Assembly: GCA_964550935.1 (NCBI GenBank)
Contig: CAZKBB010000043.1
Span: 1 to 23,845, forward strand
Reading direction: 5' to 3'
DNA length: 23,845 nt
Source of the DNA: JBCBSP01 sp964550935
GTDB taxonomy: Bacteria; Pseudomonadota; Alphaproteobacteria; Caulobacterales; Maricaulaceae
Of this stretch, positions 15,869 through 23,420 are shown one piece after another. Below the pieces are notes generated by a model. The model did not search any database, was not told where the DNA came from, and worked only from the letters and a program-made list of their open reading frames with translations. The stretch's first letter is position 1. Each line of letters begins with the position of its first letter. The position numbers were made by a program, and so were the translations under genes.

Positions 15869-18190
15869 ATGAAATGGGTGTTGCGCATCGTGGGCGCGGT
15901 TCTGGTGATCGTGCTGATCGCGGTTCTGGCCGGCGGAGGCTGGATGTGGTCGCGGGTGCAGGCCTCCAAGCCCGCGCTTGACGGCGAGATCGCGCTGGAG
16001 GGCCTGTCCGGCGAGGCGGTGGTGGCGCGCGATCGCAACGGCGTGCCGCACATCTTCGCTGAGAGCGACGCGGACGTGTTCTTCGCGCTGGGATACGTCC
16101 ACGCCGACGAGCGATTTTTTCAGATGGATCTGGCCCGGCGCTACGTCCACGGGCGCCTGGCCGAGTTGTTCGGCCCGGTCGCCGTGCGCTCTGACGCGCG
16201 CGTGCGCACGCGCGGCTTTCCCGCCGCGACCGAGGCGGTCATCGCCAACGCCGCGCCGGACACCCGCGCGGCCGTAAAAGCCTATGTCGATGGCGTGAAC
16301 GCGCGCCTGGCCGAGGGCCGGCCGGCGCCGGAATATCTGCTTCTGGGCGCGCGCCCTGAAGCCTGGACGGTGCGCGACACCGCCGCGATCACGATCTATC
16401 TCGCCGACGACCTCGCGGCGGGCCAGTATGACGAGTACACCCGCGCTGCGCTGGGCGACACGTTGAGCCCGGAGCGCCTGGAGGAGTGGCTGGCGCCCTT
16501 CCCGGACTGGGCGCCGACGACGCTGAAGGATGTCGACATCGCCGCGCGCTTCGACCAGGGCGAGGAGGCCGGCGAGGGCGAGGCGGATGCGGCCTCAAGC
16601 AACGCCCGCACGAACCCCGAGCCCGCGCCCGGCTCGAACGCCTGGATCGTCTCCGGCGAGCGCAGCGTAACCGGCCGGCCGCTGCTGGCGAACGATCCCC
16701 ATCTGGGGCTGAACGCGCCCTCGATCTGGTATTTCACACGGCTTCAGCTGTCCGACGGTCCGGTGGTGGGCGGCACGGTGCCCGGCGCGCCCTTCGTCAC
16801 GCTCGGGCGCAACGCCCATGGCGCGTGGGGCTTCACCAACACCGGCTTCGACGTGATGGACCTGGTCGCCATGCCTGAAGGCGAGGCGGTGGTGACCGGC
16901 GAGCGCGCCGAGACGATCGACGTGGCCGACGCCGATCCGGTGGAGATCACTGTGCGCGAGACCGAAGAGGGACCGATCCTCGATCCGCAGTGGTTCAATC
17001 TGGAAGGCTTCGGCGACGCCGACGTGGTGCTTCGCTCCACGGTGACCTCGCCTGAGAACGGCGTGGCCGACGCGATCTTCGCGATCATGAAGTCGACCGG
17101 CTGGGACGCGTTCGTGGAGGCCGGGCGCACCTGGACCGCGCCGATGCAGAACATGCACTACGCCGGCGTCGACGGCACGATCGGCTACACCACGGCCGGG
17201 CTGTTGCCGATCCGCGGAGAGGACGGGGCCTGGACCGGCTTCGTGCCGTTCGAGGACCTGCCGCGCGTGAAGAACCCGCAAGGCGGCTTCATCGTGTCGA
17301 GCAACAATCTCGTCGCGGGCGAGGCGTATCCTTACCCGCTCCCGGGCGACTACGCGGTCTACCGCGCCCCGCGCATCGAAGCGATGATCGAAAGCCAGCC
17401 CCAGCACAATCTCGACAGCTTCGCGGCGATGCAGCGCGACGTGGTTTCGCTCCACGCCCAGCGTCTGTTGCCCGCGCTTTTGGAGGCCGAGGTCGAGACC
17501 GATCTCGGCGCGCTGGCGCTGGAGCGCCTGTCGGGCTGGGACGGGGCGATGCTGCGCGATCGGCCCGAGCCGCTCATCTTCTCGCTGTGGATGGAGAGTT
17601 TCACCGAGGCCGCCTTCGCCGACGAGCTCGGCGCGGCGTTCGAGGACAATTTCTTCTCCCACCGCCTGCTGCTCGACCAGGTGATCAACGGCGAAGCCCC
17701 GGCCTGGTGCGACGACGTGGAGACCGAGGCGCAGGAGACCTGTCCCCAGATGCTGGGCGCGGCGCTCGACTTCGCCATGGAGGCCGGCGCGGCGGACCAC
17801 GGCTCGGAGCTCACCGACTGGCGCTGGGGCGACGCGGCGCGGGCGGTGTTCGACCATCCCTTCTCCGGCCAGTCCCTGATCGGGGAGCGTTTCGACATCG
17901 TCACGCCGATCGACGGGGACGGCTCCACGGTGAACGTGGCGCACTTCGCCTATGGGCGGGGAGCCTACGACGTCTATCACGCCGCCTCCATGCGGGCGAT
18001 CTACGACCTCTCAGACCTTGACGCCTCGCTCTATATGCATGCGCCGGGGCAGTCGGGTCATCCCTTCTCGCCGCACTATCGCGATCTCGCGGCGCCGTGG
18101 GCGGACGGGGCGTTCTTCACCATCCCGGCCGACTTCGGGCCGGACGCTCTGCCTGAGGGGATGCGGGTCCTGCGCCTGACGCCCCAATGA
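15869..18190 (+). CDS. Penicillin acylase family protein (Ntn hydrolase)
   Basis: A 773-residue precursor. The N-terminus is a hydrophobic segment (residues 4-27), either a signal anchor or an uncleaved signal, so it acts in the periplasm. The chain has the family layout: an alpha part beginning near VVARDRNGVPHIFAES, with FALGYVHADERFFQMDLAR, then a spacer rich in Glu/Ala (230-250). At PAPGSNAW lies Ser256, the catalytic residue that becomes the N-terminus of the beta chain after autocleavage. The beta part has PLLANDPHLGL, WGFTNTGFDVMDL and SSNNLVAG, all typical. Relatives hydrolyse penicillin G, glutaryl-cephalosporins or acyl-homoserine lactones; quorum quenching is possible but unproven here. 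GGGGGATAAGG precedes the ATG. An SDR gene starts 11 bases after its stop, likely in the same transcript. Confidence 0.93.
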   Translation: MKWVLRIVGAVLVIVLIAVLAGGGWMWSRVQASKPALDGEIALEGLSGEAVVARDRNGVPHIFAESDADVFFALGYVHADERFFQMDLARRYVHGRLAELFGPVAVRSDARVRTRGFPAATEAVIANAAPDTRAAVKAYVDGVNARLAEGRPAPEYLLLGARPEAWTVRDTAAITIYLADDLAAGQYDEYTRAALGDTLSPERLEEWLAPFPDWAPTTLKDVDIAARFDQGEEAGEGEADAASSNARTNPEPAPGSNAWIVSGERSVTGRPLLANDPHLGLNAPSIWYFTRLQLSDGPVVGGTVPGAPFVTLGRNAHGAWGFTNTGFDVMDLVAMPEGEAVVTGERAETIDVADADPVEITVRETEEGPILDPQWFNLEGFGDADVVLRSTVTSPENGVADAIFAIMKSTGWDAFVEAGRTWTAPMQNMHYAGVDGTIGYTTAGLLPIRGEDGAWTGFVPFEDLPRVKNPQGGFIVSSNNLVAGEAYPYPLPGDYAVYRAPRIEAMIESQPQHNLDSFAAMQRDVVSLHAQRLLPALLEAEVETDLGALALERLSGWDGAMLRDRPEPLIFSLWMESFTEAAFADELGAAFEDNFFSHRLLLDQVINGEAPAWCDDVETEAQETCPQMLGAALDFAMEAGAADHGSELTDWRWGDAARAVFDHPFSGQSLIGERFDIVTPIDGDGSTVNVAHFAYGRGAYDVYHAASMRAIYDLSDLDASLYMHAPGQSGHPFSPHYRDLAAPWADGAFFTIPADFGPDALPEGMRVLRLTPQ

Positions 18191-18200
18191 TGGAGCGGAG

Positions 18201-18956
18201 ATGATCGGCCTGAACGGCCAGGCCGTGCTCGTCACTGGCGCCTCGCGCGGCGCCGGGGCGGGGATCGCGCGCGCCCTCGCCGGGGCGGGCGCGCGGGTGA
18301 TCGTGCACTATGCGCGCAATCGCGAGGCGGCCGAGACCGTGGCCGGCGCGCTCGGGCAGCAGTGCCTGGGGCTTGTCGAAGGTGATTTCGCCGAGCCCGA
18401 CACCCCTGAGCGCGTCTGGGGCGAAGCCAGGGCGCTCGCGGGCGGACAGCTCGATCGCCTTGCGCTCAATCACGGGATTTTCGAGCCCGCCTCCATCGAG
18501 GACCCGCTGGAGGCCTGGCGGGCGAACTGGATGCGCACGCTGCAGGTCGATCTGATCTCGGCGGCCGATCTGGCGCGCCTGGCCGCGCGCGACTGGCTCG
18601 ATCAGAGCCCCGGCGGGGCGATGGTCGCGATCACCAGCCGCGCGGCCCAGCGCGGGGATGATCCGGACCATCCCGCCTACGCCGCGGCGAAGGCCGGTCT
18701 CACCGCGACGATGAAGACGCTGGCGCGCGCCTATGCCGGGCGCGGCGTGCTCGCCTACTCGATCGCGCCGGGCTGGATCGACACCGAGATGGCGCCCCGG
18801 GGCGAGGCGCGCAAACTCGCCGAGGCCGAGATCCCGCTCGGGCGCATGGCCGGGGTGGACGAGATCGGCGCGCTTGCGGCGTTTCTGCTCTCGGGCTCGT
18901 GTGAAAGCGCGGCCGGGTCGGTGTTCGACGTCAACGGCGCCAGTCACGTTCGGTGA
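18201..18956 (+). CDS. Short-chain dehydrogenase/reductase (classical SDR)
   Basis: A 251-residue classical SDR. TGASRGAGAGIA (12-23) is the cofactor-binding TGxxxGxG motif. NHG (90-92) replaces the usual NAG. Ser146 (AITSRAAQ), Tyr160 and Lys164 (YAAAK) are the active-site residues, and APGWIDTEM (189-197) follows as in FabG-like proteins. VNGASHVR ends the chain. His35-Tyr-Ala-Arg after the second strand suggests NADP preference. The substrate is unknown; FabG-like annotation would be over-specific. GGAGCGGAG stands directly before the ATG. The start is 11 bases from the penicillin acylase stop, so the pair is an operon. It converges on the glycosyltransferase gene with a 9-base spacer. Confidence 0.92.
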   Translation: MIGLNGQAVLVTGASRGAGAGIARALAGAGARVIVHYARNREAAETVAGALGQQCLGLVEGDFAEPDTPERVWGEARALAGGQLDRLALNHGIFEPASIEDPLEAWRANWMRTLQVDLISAADLARLAARDWLDQSPGGAMVAITSRAAQRGDDPDHPAYAAAKAGLTATMKTLARAYAGRGVLAYSIAPGWIDTEMAPRGEARKLAEAEIPLGRMAGVDEIGALAAFLLSGSCESAAGSVFDVNGASHVR

Positions 18957-18965
18957 GCGAGGGCG

Positions 18966-19994
18966 CTAGCGCGCCTGCTCCTCCACGCGCGTCTCGGCGC
19001 GTTCGGCGGCGCGCCGGCGGCGGGCGAGGCGCTTGAGCGCCTGGCGCCGACGCTTGGCGAGCCCGATGCCCCAGCCGGCCTTAAGAAGCGCGGCGCGGGC
19101 CATGACCGTGAGCACCACCGCCGGTATGGCGATCGCCGCGCCGATGCGGCCGGGCCCTGAGGAGAACTTCCAGAAGTACCGCGCCAGCCCGCGCGCCTTG
19201 GCCCGCTCCACCGCGAACACGCCGGCCTGGCTGGTGGCGCCGTAATGCACGACCTCGGCGCGCGGCTCGAACACCACCTCGCCGCCGGCTTCACGCGCGC
19301 GCCGGCACAGATCGACGTCCTCGACATGGAGGAAATAGCCCTCGTCGAAGCCGCCGAGCGCGTCGAAATGGGCCTTGGTGGTCATCATCGCCGCGCCGGA
19401 GACCGTCTCGGTCTCGATCATGGCGTCAGGCCGGGGCTCGCCCTCACGATGCATGTCGCGGAATAGCGGGGAGACGCCGGCGAGCCGCGACAGCCCCGTC
19501 ATCGAAACGAAGGCGGTCCACAGCGTCAGCGGTCCGCGCCGTCCGCCGCGCTGCTCCTCGCCGTCGATGTCCAGGATGCGCGCGCCCGCGATCCAGGGCT
19601 TGCGCAGCGCCGCGCCCGAGACCGCCAGACGCGCCGCCGCGCCCGGGGCGATCAGCGCGTCCGGGTTCAGAAACAGAAGATGAGGCTGGGCGGCGGCCTT
19701 CGCGCCGATATTGCACCCGCGGGAAAAACCGAGATTGGCGCCGGTGCGGATCAGGGTCAGGCGCGGCTCGGCGGCGGCGATCTCGTCGAGACGGCGCACA
19801 TGCTCGCGCGGGTTCTCGTGATCAACCAGAATCAGCTCGTCGATGTCCGGCGCGGCGAGCGCGGCCTCGATCGCCTCGAACAGGACCGGACCGGTGTTCC
19901 AGCTGACCATGACGGCGGACACGCCGCCGGCCTGCGCGGCGCGGTCGCGCGCGGCCGGTTCAGCGATCTGGTCCTGGTCGACGTCACCCCTCAC
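18966..19994 (-). CDS. Glycosyltransferase family 2 protein
   Basis: About 342 residues from the GTG at 19994. GT-A fold marks: VSAVMVSWNTG at the first strand, LILVDHENP, NLGFSRGCNIGAKAA (88-102), LFLNPDALI with the DxD-like NPDA, and EDVDLCRRA, which supplies the catalytic-base region. This is the rhamnosyltransferase/WbbL-like subgroup. The last ~80 residues have a hydrophobic segment (IGAAIAIPAVVLTVMARAALL) and an Arg-rich tail, so it may be membrane-attached on the cytoplasmic face. It probably adds a sugar to a cell-surface polysaccharide; no other such genes are present here. The start is uncertain: GTG 19994 overlaps the yidD stop by 11 bases, while GTG 20027 would add 11 residues. 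Translational coupling with yidD is likely. Confidence 0.88.
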   Translation of the reverse strand: MRGDVDQDQIAEPAARDRAAQAGGVSAVMVSWNTGPVLFEAIEAALAAPDIDELILVDHENPREHVRRLDEIAAAEPRLTLIRTGANLGFSRGCNIGAKAAAQPHLLFLNPDALIAPGAAARLAVSGAALRKPWIAGARILDIDGEEQRGGRRGPLTLWTAFVSMTGLSRLAGVSPLFRDMHREGEPRPDAMIETETVSGAAMMTTKAHFDALGGFDEGYFLHVEDVDLCRRAREAGGEVVFEPRAEVVHYGATSQAGVFAVERAKARGLARYFWKFSSGPGRIGAAIAIPAVVLTVMARAALLKAGWGIGLAKRRRQALKRLARRRRAAERAETRVEEQAR

Positions 19995-20370
19995 GATGTT
20001 CGCCGCTCCCCTCGTCCTCGCGCGCACAGGCGCATCCGTGACGGTTCAAGCTGTCCTGCGGCCGGGCGGGCCGCGACCGGAAGGCCCAGACCTTCCACCA
20101 TGGCGCCCCCGTTCGCGGCTGCGGCGCCGGATCGACGCCGTACGTGCCGCCGGGCCTGCAGCGCAGCACCCGTCCGAACGCCAGCCAGCCGCCCCGCCAC
20201 AGCCCTTGGCTCGCGATCGCATCGGCCGCGTAGGCCGAGCAGGTGGGCGTATGCCGGCAGCGCACCCCCAGCGCATAGAAGACCGGCGACAGCCCGTACT
20301 TATACGCGACCAAGAGGCCCAGTCCGGCGCGGGCCGGAAGGGACGGCTTGGCGCGGGCGCTGGGCTCCAT
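19984..20370 (-). CDS. yidD: Membrane protein insertion efficiency factor YidD
   Basis: A small amphipathic protein that helps YidC insert inner-membrane proteins. 128 residues. The family core is clear: LLVAYKYGLSPVFYALGVRC, RHTPTCSAYAADAI, GLWRGGWLAFGRVLRCRPG and GTYGVDPAP. The C-terminal ~45 residues (after VDPAP) are an Arg/Pro-rich extension with a C-A-C, beyond the core of short homologues; such tails vary. GGAGC about 6 bases upstream of the ATG supports the start. It lies downstream of the IscU-like gene in the same direction and overlaps the glycosyltransferase start. This IscU-like/YidD neighbourhood with folE nearby recurs in alphaproteobacteria. Confidence 0.95.
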   Translation of the reverse strand: MEPSARAKPSLPARAGLGLLVAYKYGLSPVFYALGVRCRHTPTCSAYAADAIASQGLWRGGWLAFGRVLRCRPGGTYGVDPAPQPRTGAPWWKVWAFRSRPARPQDSLNRHGCACAREDEGSGEHREG

Positions 20371-20491
20371 GTCGCGCTCCTTTCAAGCGGAATCCCCTCC
20401 CGCACGACCGAGCGCGTGATGCCCGAGGCGTGCAGCGAAGTCCAGCATCGTTTCTCGCCAGCATGGACCGAAAGCCTGCTCCGCGCGAGGC

Positions 20492-20935
20492 TTAATCGGC
20501 CGGCGCCGCTTTAGCCTCGGCCTCGGCCATGGCCTCGGCGGCGGCCTCGAAGGCCAGAAGAATCGAGCCGTGGCGCTGGCGATACTCCCGCGCGCCCTCC
20601 AGGACCGAAAGCCCTGAGAAGCGGCCTGCAGGCGGCGCGGCGGCGTCCTTCAGCATGGCTTTCAGCGCGTCGCGGGCCGCCTCGATCTCACCGCGCGTGG
20701 CGCCGAGCCCGGCGCGGGCGAGCACGCTCGCGCTCGCCTGACCGAGCGCGCAGGCGCGCACGTCCAAGCCGAGGTCGCTCAGGCGCCCCTCGCTCATGGC
20801 CACATCGACATCGATCTCAGACCCGCAGATGCGCGAAACCCTGTGGGCGCTCGCCTGTGGCGCATCGAGCCGGCCCAGATGCGGGATGTCGGCGGCGAGC
20901 TTCAAAAGCTCGGTGGAGTAGGGATCGGACGCCAT
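20492..20935 (-). CDS. IscU/NifU-like iron-sulfur scaffold family protein
   Basis: 147 residues, cytoplasmic. The SRICGSEIDVDVAM and RACALGQASASVLA segments fit the NifU N-terminal/IscU fold, with Cys37 and Cys62 at the first two ligand positions. A third Cys is not present: the corresponding late region reads EYRQRHGSILLAFEA, so a His may stand in or the protein may not hold a classical cluster. The Asp that follows the first Cys in IscU (CGD) is Ser here (CGS). It ends with an Ala/Glu-rich tail. The ribosome binding site is weak (TAGGCG just before the ATG). It is upstream of yidD with 121 bases between. Members of this subgroup are annotated as scaffold proteins, but the missing ligand makes the function less certain. 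Confidence 0.82.
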   Translation of the reverse strand: MASDPYSTELLKLAADIPHLGRLDAPQASAHRVSRICGSEIDVDVAMSEGRLSDLGLDVRACALGQASASVLARAGLGATRGEIEAARDALKAMLKDAAAPPAGRFSGLSVLEGAREYRQRHGSILLAFEAAAEAMAEAEAKAAPAD

Positions 20936-21051
20936 CGCCTAGATGTCCGTGCGCGGGGGGCGAATTTCAAGGCGCGCGCGTCGAAGCGGGCTGACTCTGC
21001 GCCTGATGCGTGTAGCCTGTTAACCATAGACGCGGTCTGTGGGGGATCAGG

Positions 21052-21741
21052 ATGGGGGATGCGACGTACACGACCGGCGGACCGGATACGCACGGCTTTA
21101 ACGGCTTCTTCGACGACTGCTACGTGACGCGCGGCGAGAGCCGCAATCCGCGCGCCGATGAGTACTGGCCGAAGGTGCAGCGTCTGCATCAGAACGCGCC
21201 GGTCCGTCTGCGCAAGTTCCATCAGCCGATATCGCGCGACGACGGCTCGTACGGCCGCGTAGACGACACGCCGTATCCGGTGATGATGAACGCCTATTCC
21301 GGCTCGGCGCATTTTGTGCTGGAGCGGACGCGGCCGTGTTGCGGCTTCATCATCGAAACGCCCGGCCTGCGGGCGGAATGGGCGCATGTGCATATGACGG
21401 TCCAGCAGGCCGAGCCCGCCGACGGCATCGGTCTGCGCCCGAGCGTGCGCGCGCCGACGCTGCAGGACTATAGTTGGCGCGCGCGCAAGTCCCCGGCCGG
21501 CATCGGGGTGAAGTTTCGCCGTTCGTCAGCCGACAACATCTCGCGCTTCGAAGTGCATTATCTGGTCATCGCCGGCGGGCGTCTGACCAATAAGGACAGC
21601 GCGCCGATCCAGACCGGCGGCGTCTCTCTCGCGATGATCGTGGGCCGGGGCGTGGCGACCGCGTTGCTCGGCGGGCTTGGCGCGGCCACGGTGATCGCGA
21701 CCGACCGGCGCCTCGACTGGCTGGCCGCTCTGGGCCTCTAG
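21052..21741 (+). CDS. Hypothetical protein, 229 aa, with C-terminal hydrophobic segment
   Basis: I do not recognise this protein. It starts MGDATYTTGGPDTHGFNGFF and has no signal peptide. A large soluble part includes MMNAYSGSAHFVLERTRPCCGF, EWAHVHMTVQQAEPADGIGL and RFEVHYLVIAGGRL, which read as beta-strand-rich text. Residues 191-216 (SLAMIVGRGVATALLGGLG and on) form one hydrophobic stretch, so it may be tail-anchored in the membrane. There are Cys23 and a Cys96-Cys97 pair. The ATG has GGGGGATCAGG directly upstream. It diverges from the IscU-like gene and converges on cysS, sharing CTAG with its stop. No horizontal-transfer signs are clear, although the base composition is slightly less GC-rich than that of its neighbours. 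Confidence 0.8.
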   Translation: MGDATYTTGGPDTHGFNGFFDDCYVTRGESRNPRADEYWPKVQRLHQNAPVRLRKFHQPISRDDGSYGRVDDTPYPVMMNAYSGSAHFVLERTRPCCGFIIETPGLRAEWAHVHMTVQQAEPADGIGLRPSVRAPTLQDYSWRARKSPAGIGVKFRRSSADNISRFEVHYLVIAGGRLTNKDSAPIQTGGVSLAMIVGRGVATALLGGLGAATVIATDRRLDWLAALGL

Positions 21742-23129
21742 GCCGCCTTCGGCCGCCAGGTCGATCCCTCGGGGCCGTCCTCCACGGTCACGCCCTTGTC
21801 CGCGATCGCGTCGCGCAGGGCGTCGGCGCGGGTGAAGTCCTTCTGCGCACGGGCCTCGGCGCGCTCGGCGACGAGGCGGTCGATCTCTGCGCGCTCGGCT
21901 GCAGGGATGGCGTCGAGCCCGAACCAGGCGTCGGGGTCGTCCTGCAGCACGCCGATCAGACCGCCGCCGGCGACGAGTTCGGCGCGCGCGGCCGCCTCGG
22001 ACGCGTCGTCCCCGGCCTTGTTGACCCGTCCGGCCAGCTCGAACAGGGCCGCGAGCGCCTTGGGCGTATTGAGATCATCCTTCAGAGCGTCCAGCACCGG
22101 GGCCGGCGGCGGCGCCTCGTCGGCTGCAGCGCCTGACGTGCGCCGGAGCACCCCGTAAAGCCGGTCCAGCGACTTCTGCGAGCGCTCGATCAGCGCATCG
22201 TTCCAGTCCAGCGGCGCGCGGTAGTGCGCGGTCAGGAGCGCATAGCGGATCACCTCGCCCTTCACCCCGGCCTGCAACAGCTCCCGCGGCTTGACGATGT
22301 TGCCGAGCGATTTCGACATCTTCTCCCGGTCCATGGAGAGAAAGCCGTTGTGCAGCCAGTAGCGCGCCAGCGGCGCCCCGCCATGGGCGCAGGCCGACTG
22401 GGCGATCTCGTTTTCATGGTGGGGAAAGATCAGATCCTGGCCGCCGCCATGGATGTCGATCGTCTCGCCCAGATTGCGCTCGATCATCGCCGAGCACTCC
22501 AGGTGCCAGCCGGGACGGCCCGCGCCGAACGGGCTCTCCCAGGCCGGCTCGCCGGGCTTGGAGGGCTTCCACAAGACGAAGTCGGCCGGGTTCTTCTTGT
22601 AGGGGGCGACCTCGACGCGCGCGCCCGCGATCATGTCCTCCTGGGAGCGCCGCGACAGCCCGCCATAGCCCTCATAGGCCTCGACCGAGAACAGGACATG
22701 GCCCTCGGCCTGATAGGCGTAGCCGCCCTCGACCAGGCGCGCGATCATGGCGATCATCTCGTCCATGTGCGCGGTGGCGGCCGGCTCAAGGCTGGGGGCC
22801 AGGATGTTCAGCGCAGCGGAATCCTCGCGATAGACCTTGGCGAAGCGCTCGGTGATGACCTCGATGCCGACGCCTTCATCGGCCGCGGCCGCGTTGATCT
22901 TGTCGTCCACGTCGGTGATGTTGCGCGCATAGACGACGCGATCAGCGCCATAGATCGCGCGCAGCGTGCGGAACAGCACGTCGAACACCACCGCTGGTCG
23001 GAAATTGCCGATATGGGCGGGCCCGTACACGGTCGGCCCGCACACATACATCGTCACCCGGTCCGGATCGGCGGGGACGAAGACGCGCTTTTCGCGCGCG
23101 TGGGTGTCGTGCAGGACGAGATCGCTCAT
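21738..23129 (-). CDS. cysS: Cysteinyl-tRNA synthetase
   Basis: Class I synthetase that charges tRNA-Cys. From the ATG at 23129 the protein is 463 residues, the normal length. MYVCGPTVYGPAHIGNFRP holds the zinc ligand Cys30 and the HIGN form of the HIGH signature (39-42). WHLECSAM and HHENEIAQS supply the other zinc ligands, and DREKMSKSLGN is the KMSKS loop. The C-terminal domain ends with a DALRDAIADKGV segment typical of the family. An upstream in-frame ATG at 23318 would add 63 residues unlike any CysS and was rejected. GGAAGG about 11 bases upstream of the ATG is a moderate ribosome binding site. The stop shares CTAG with the stop of the converging 229-aa gene. Confidence 0.97.
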   Translation of the reverse strand: MSDLVLHDTHAREKRVFVPADPDRVTMYVCGPTVYGPAHIGNFRPAVVFDVLFRTLRAIYGADRVVYARNITDVDDKINAAAADEGVGIEVITERFAKVYREDSAALNILAPSLEPAATAHMDEMIAMIARLVEGGYAYQAEGHVLFSVEAYEGYGGLSRRSQEDMIAGARVEVAPYKKNPADFVLWKPSKPGEPAWESPFGAGRPGWHLECSAMIERNLGETIDIHGGGQDLIFPHHENEIAQSACAHGGAPLARYWLHNGFLSMDREKMSKSLGNIVKPRELLQAGVKGEVIRYALLTAHYRAPLDWNDALIERSQKSLDRLYGVLRRTSGAAADEAPPPAPVLDALKDDLNTPKALAALFELAGRVNKAGDDASEAAARAELVAGGGLIGVLQDDPDAWFGLDAIPAAERAEIDRLVAERAEARAQKDFTRADALRDAIADKGVTVEDGPEGSTWRPKAA

Positions 23130-23231
23130 GACGGGCGGGGCCTTCCGGAACAACGGGCCGGTGCGCGTTTGCGCAAGACCCGCTCCCGGGTCTACAAACT
23201 TCGACGTCCCGGAAAAAGGGGCTTGCACGCA

Positions 23232-23259
23232 TTGGACATCAACCTGTGCAGGCTTATTT
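23232..23259 (+). promoter_or_regulatory. Possible promoter for folE
   Basis: TTGGAC (23232-23237), a 16-base spacer and TTATTT (23254-23259), in a patch that is AT-rich for this genome. It lies about 160 bases before the folE ATG in the cysS-folE divergent spacer. The match to the sigma-70 consensus is moderate and the -10 is poor; I offer it as a weak candidate only. Confidence 0.25.
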
Positions 23260-23420
23260 AGGTGCCGGGGCGGGCTCGAAAGGGCCTCGCGCCCCGGCCA
23301 CACAACGACCCGGCGCATGAGCGCGGCCCGTCCGTGATGCGTGCGCTGGATCCGGAAACCGGCACTTCGGTCGGCCGCTCACCGCGCGCCGGCCGCCCGT
23401 CAACGAAAGGATCCAGGACC

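Noticed and set aside
16595..17980. 461-codon minus-strand open frame opposite the penicillin acylase gene
   Set aside because: Antisense shadow; the acylase frame has all family motifs.
23130..23318. 63-residue N-terminal extension of CysS
   Set aside because: No similarity to the start of CysS; MSDLVLHDTH at 23129 is the normal beginning.
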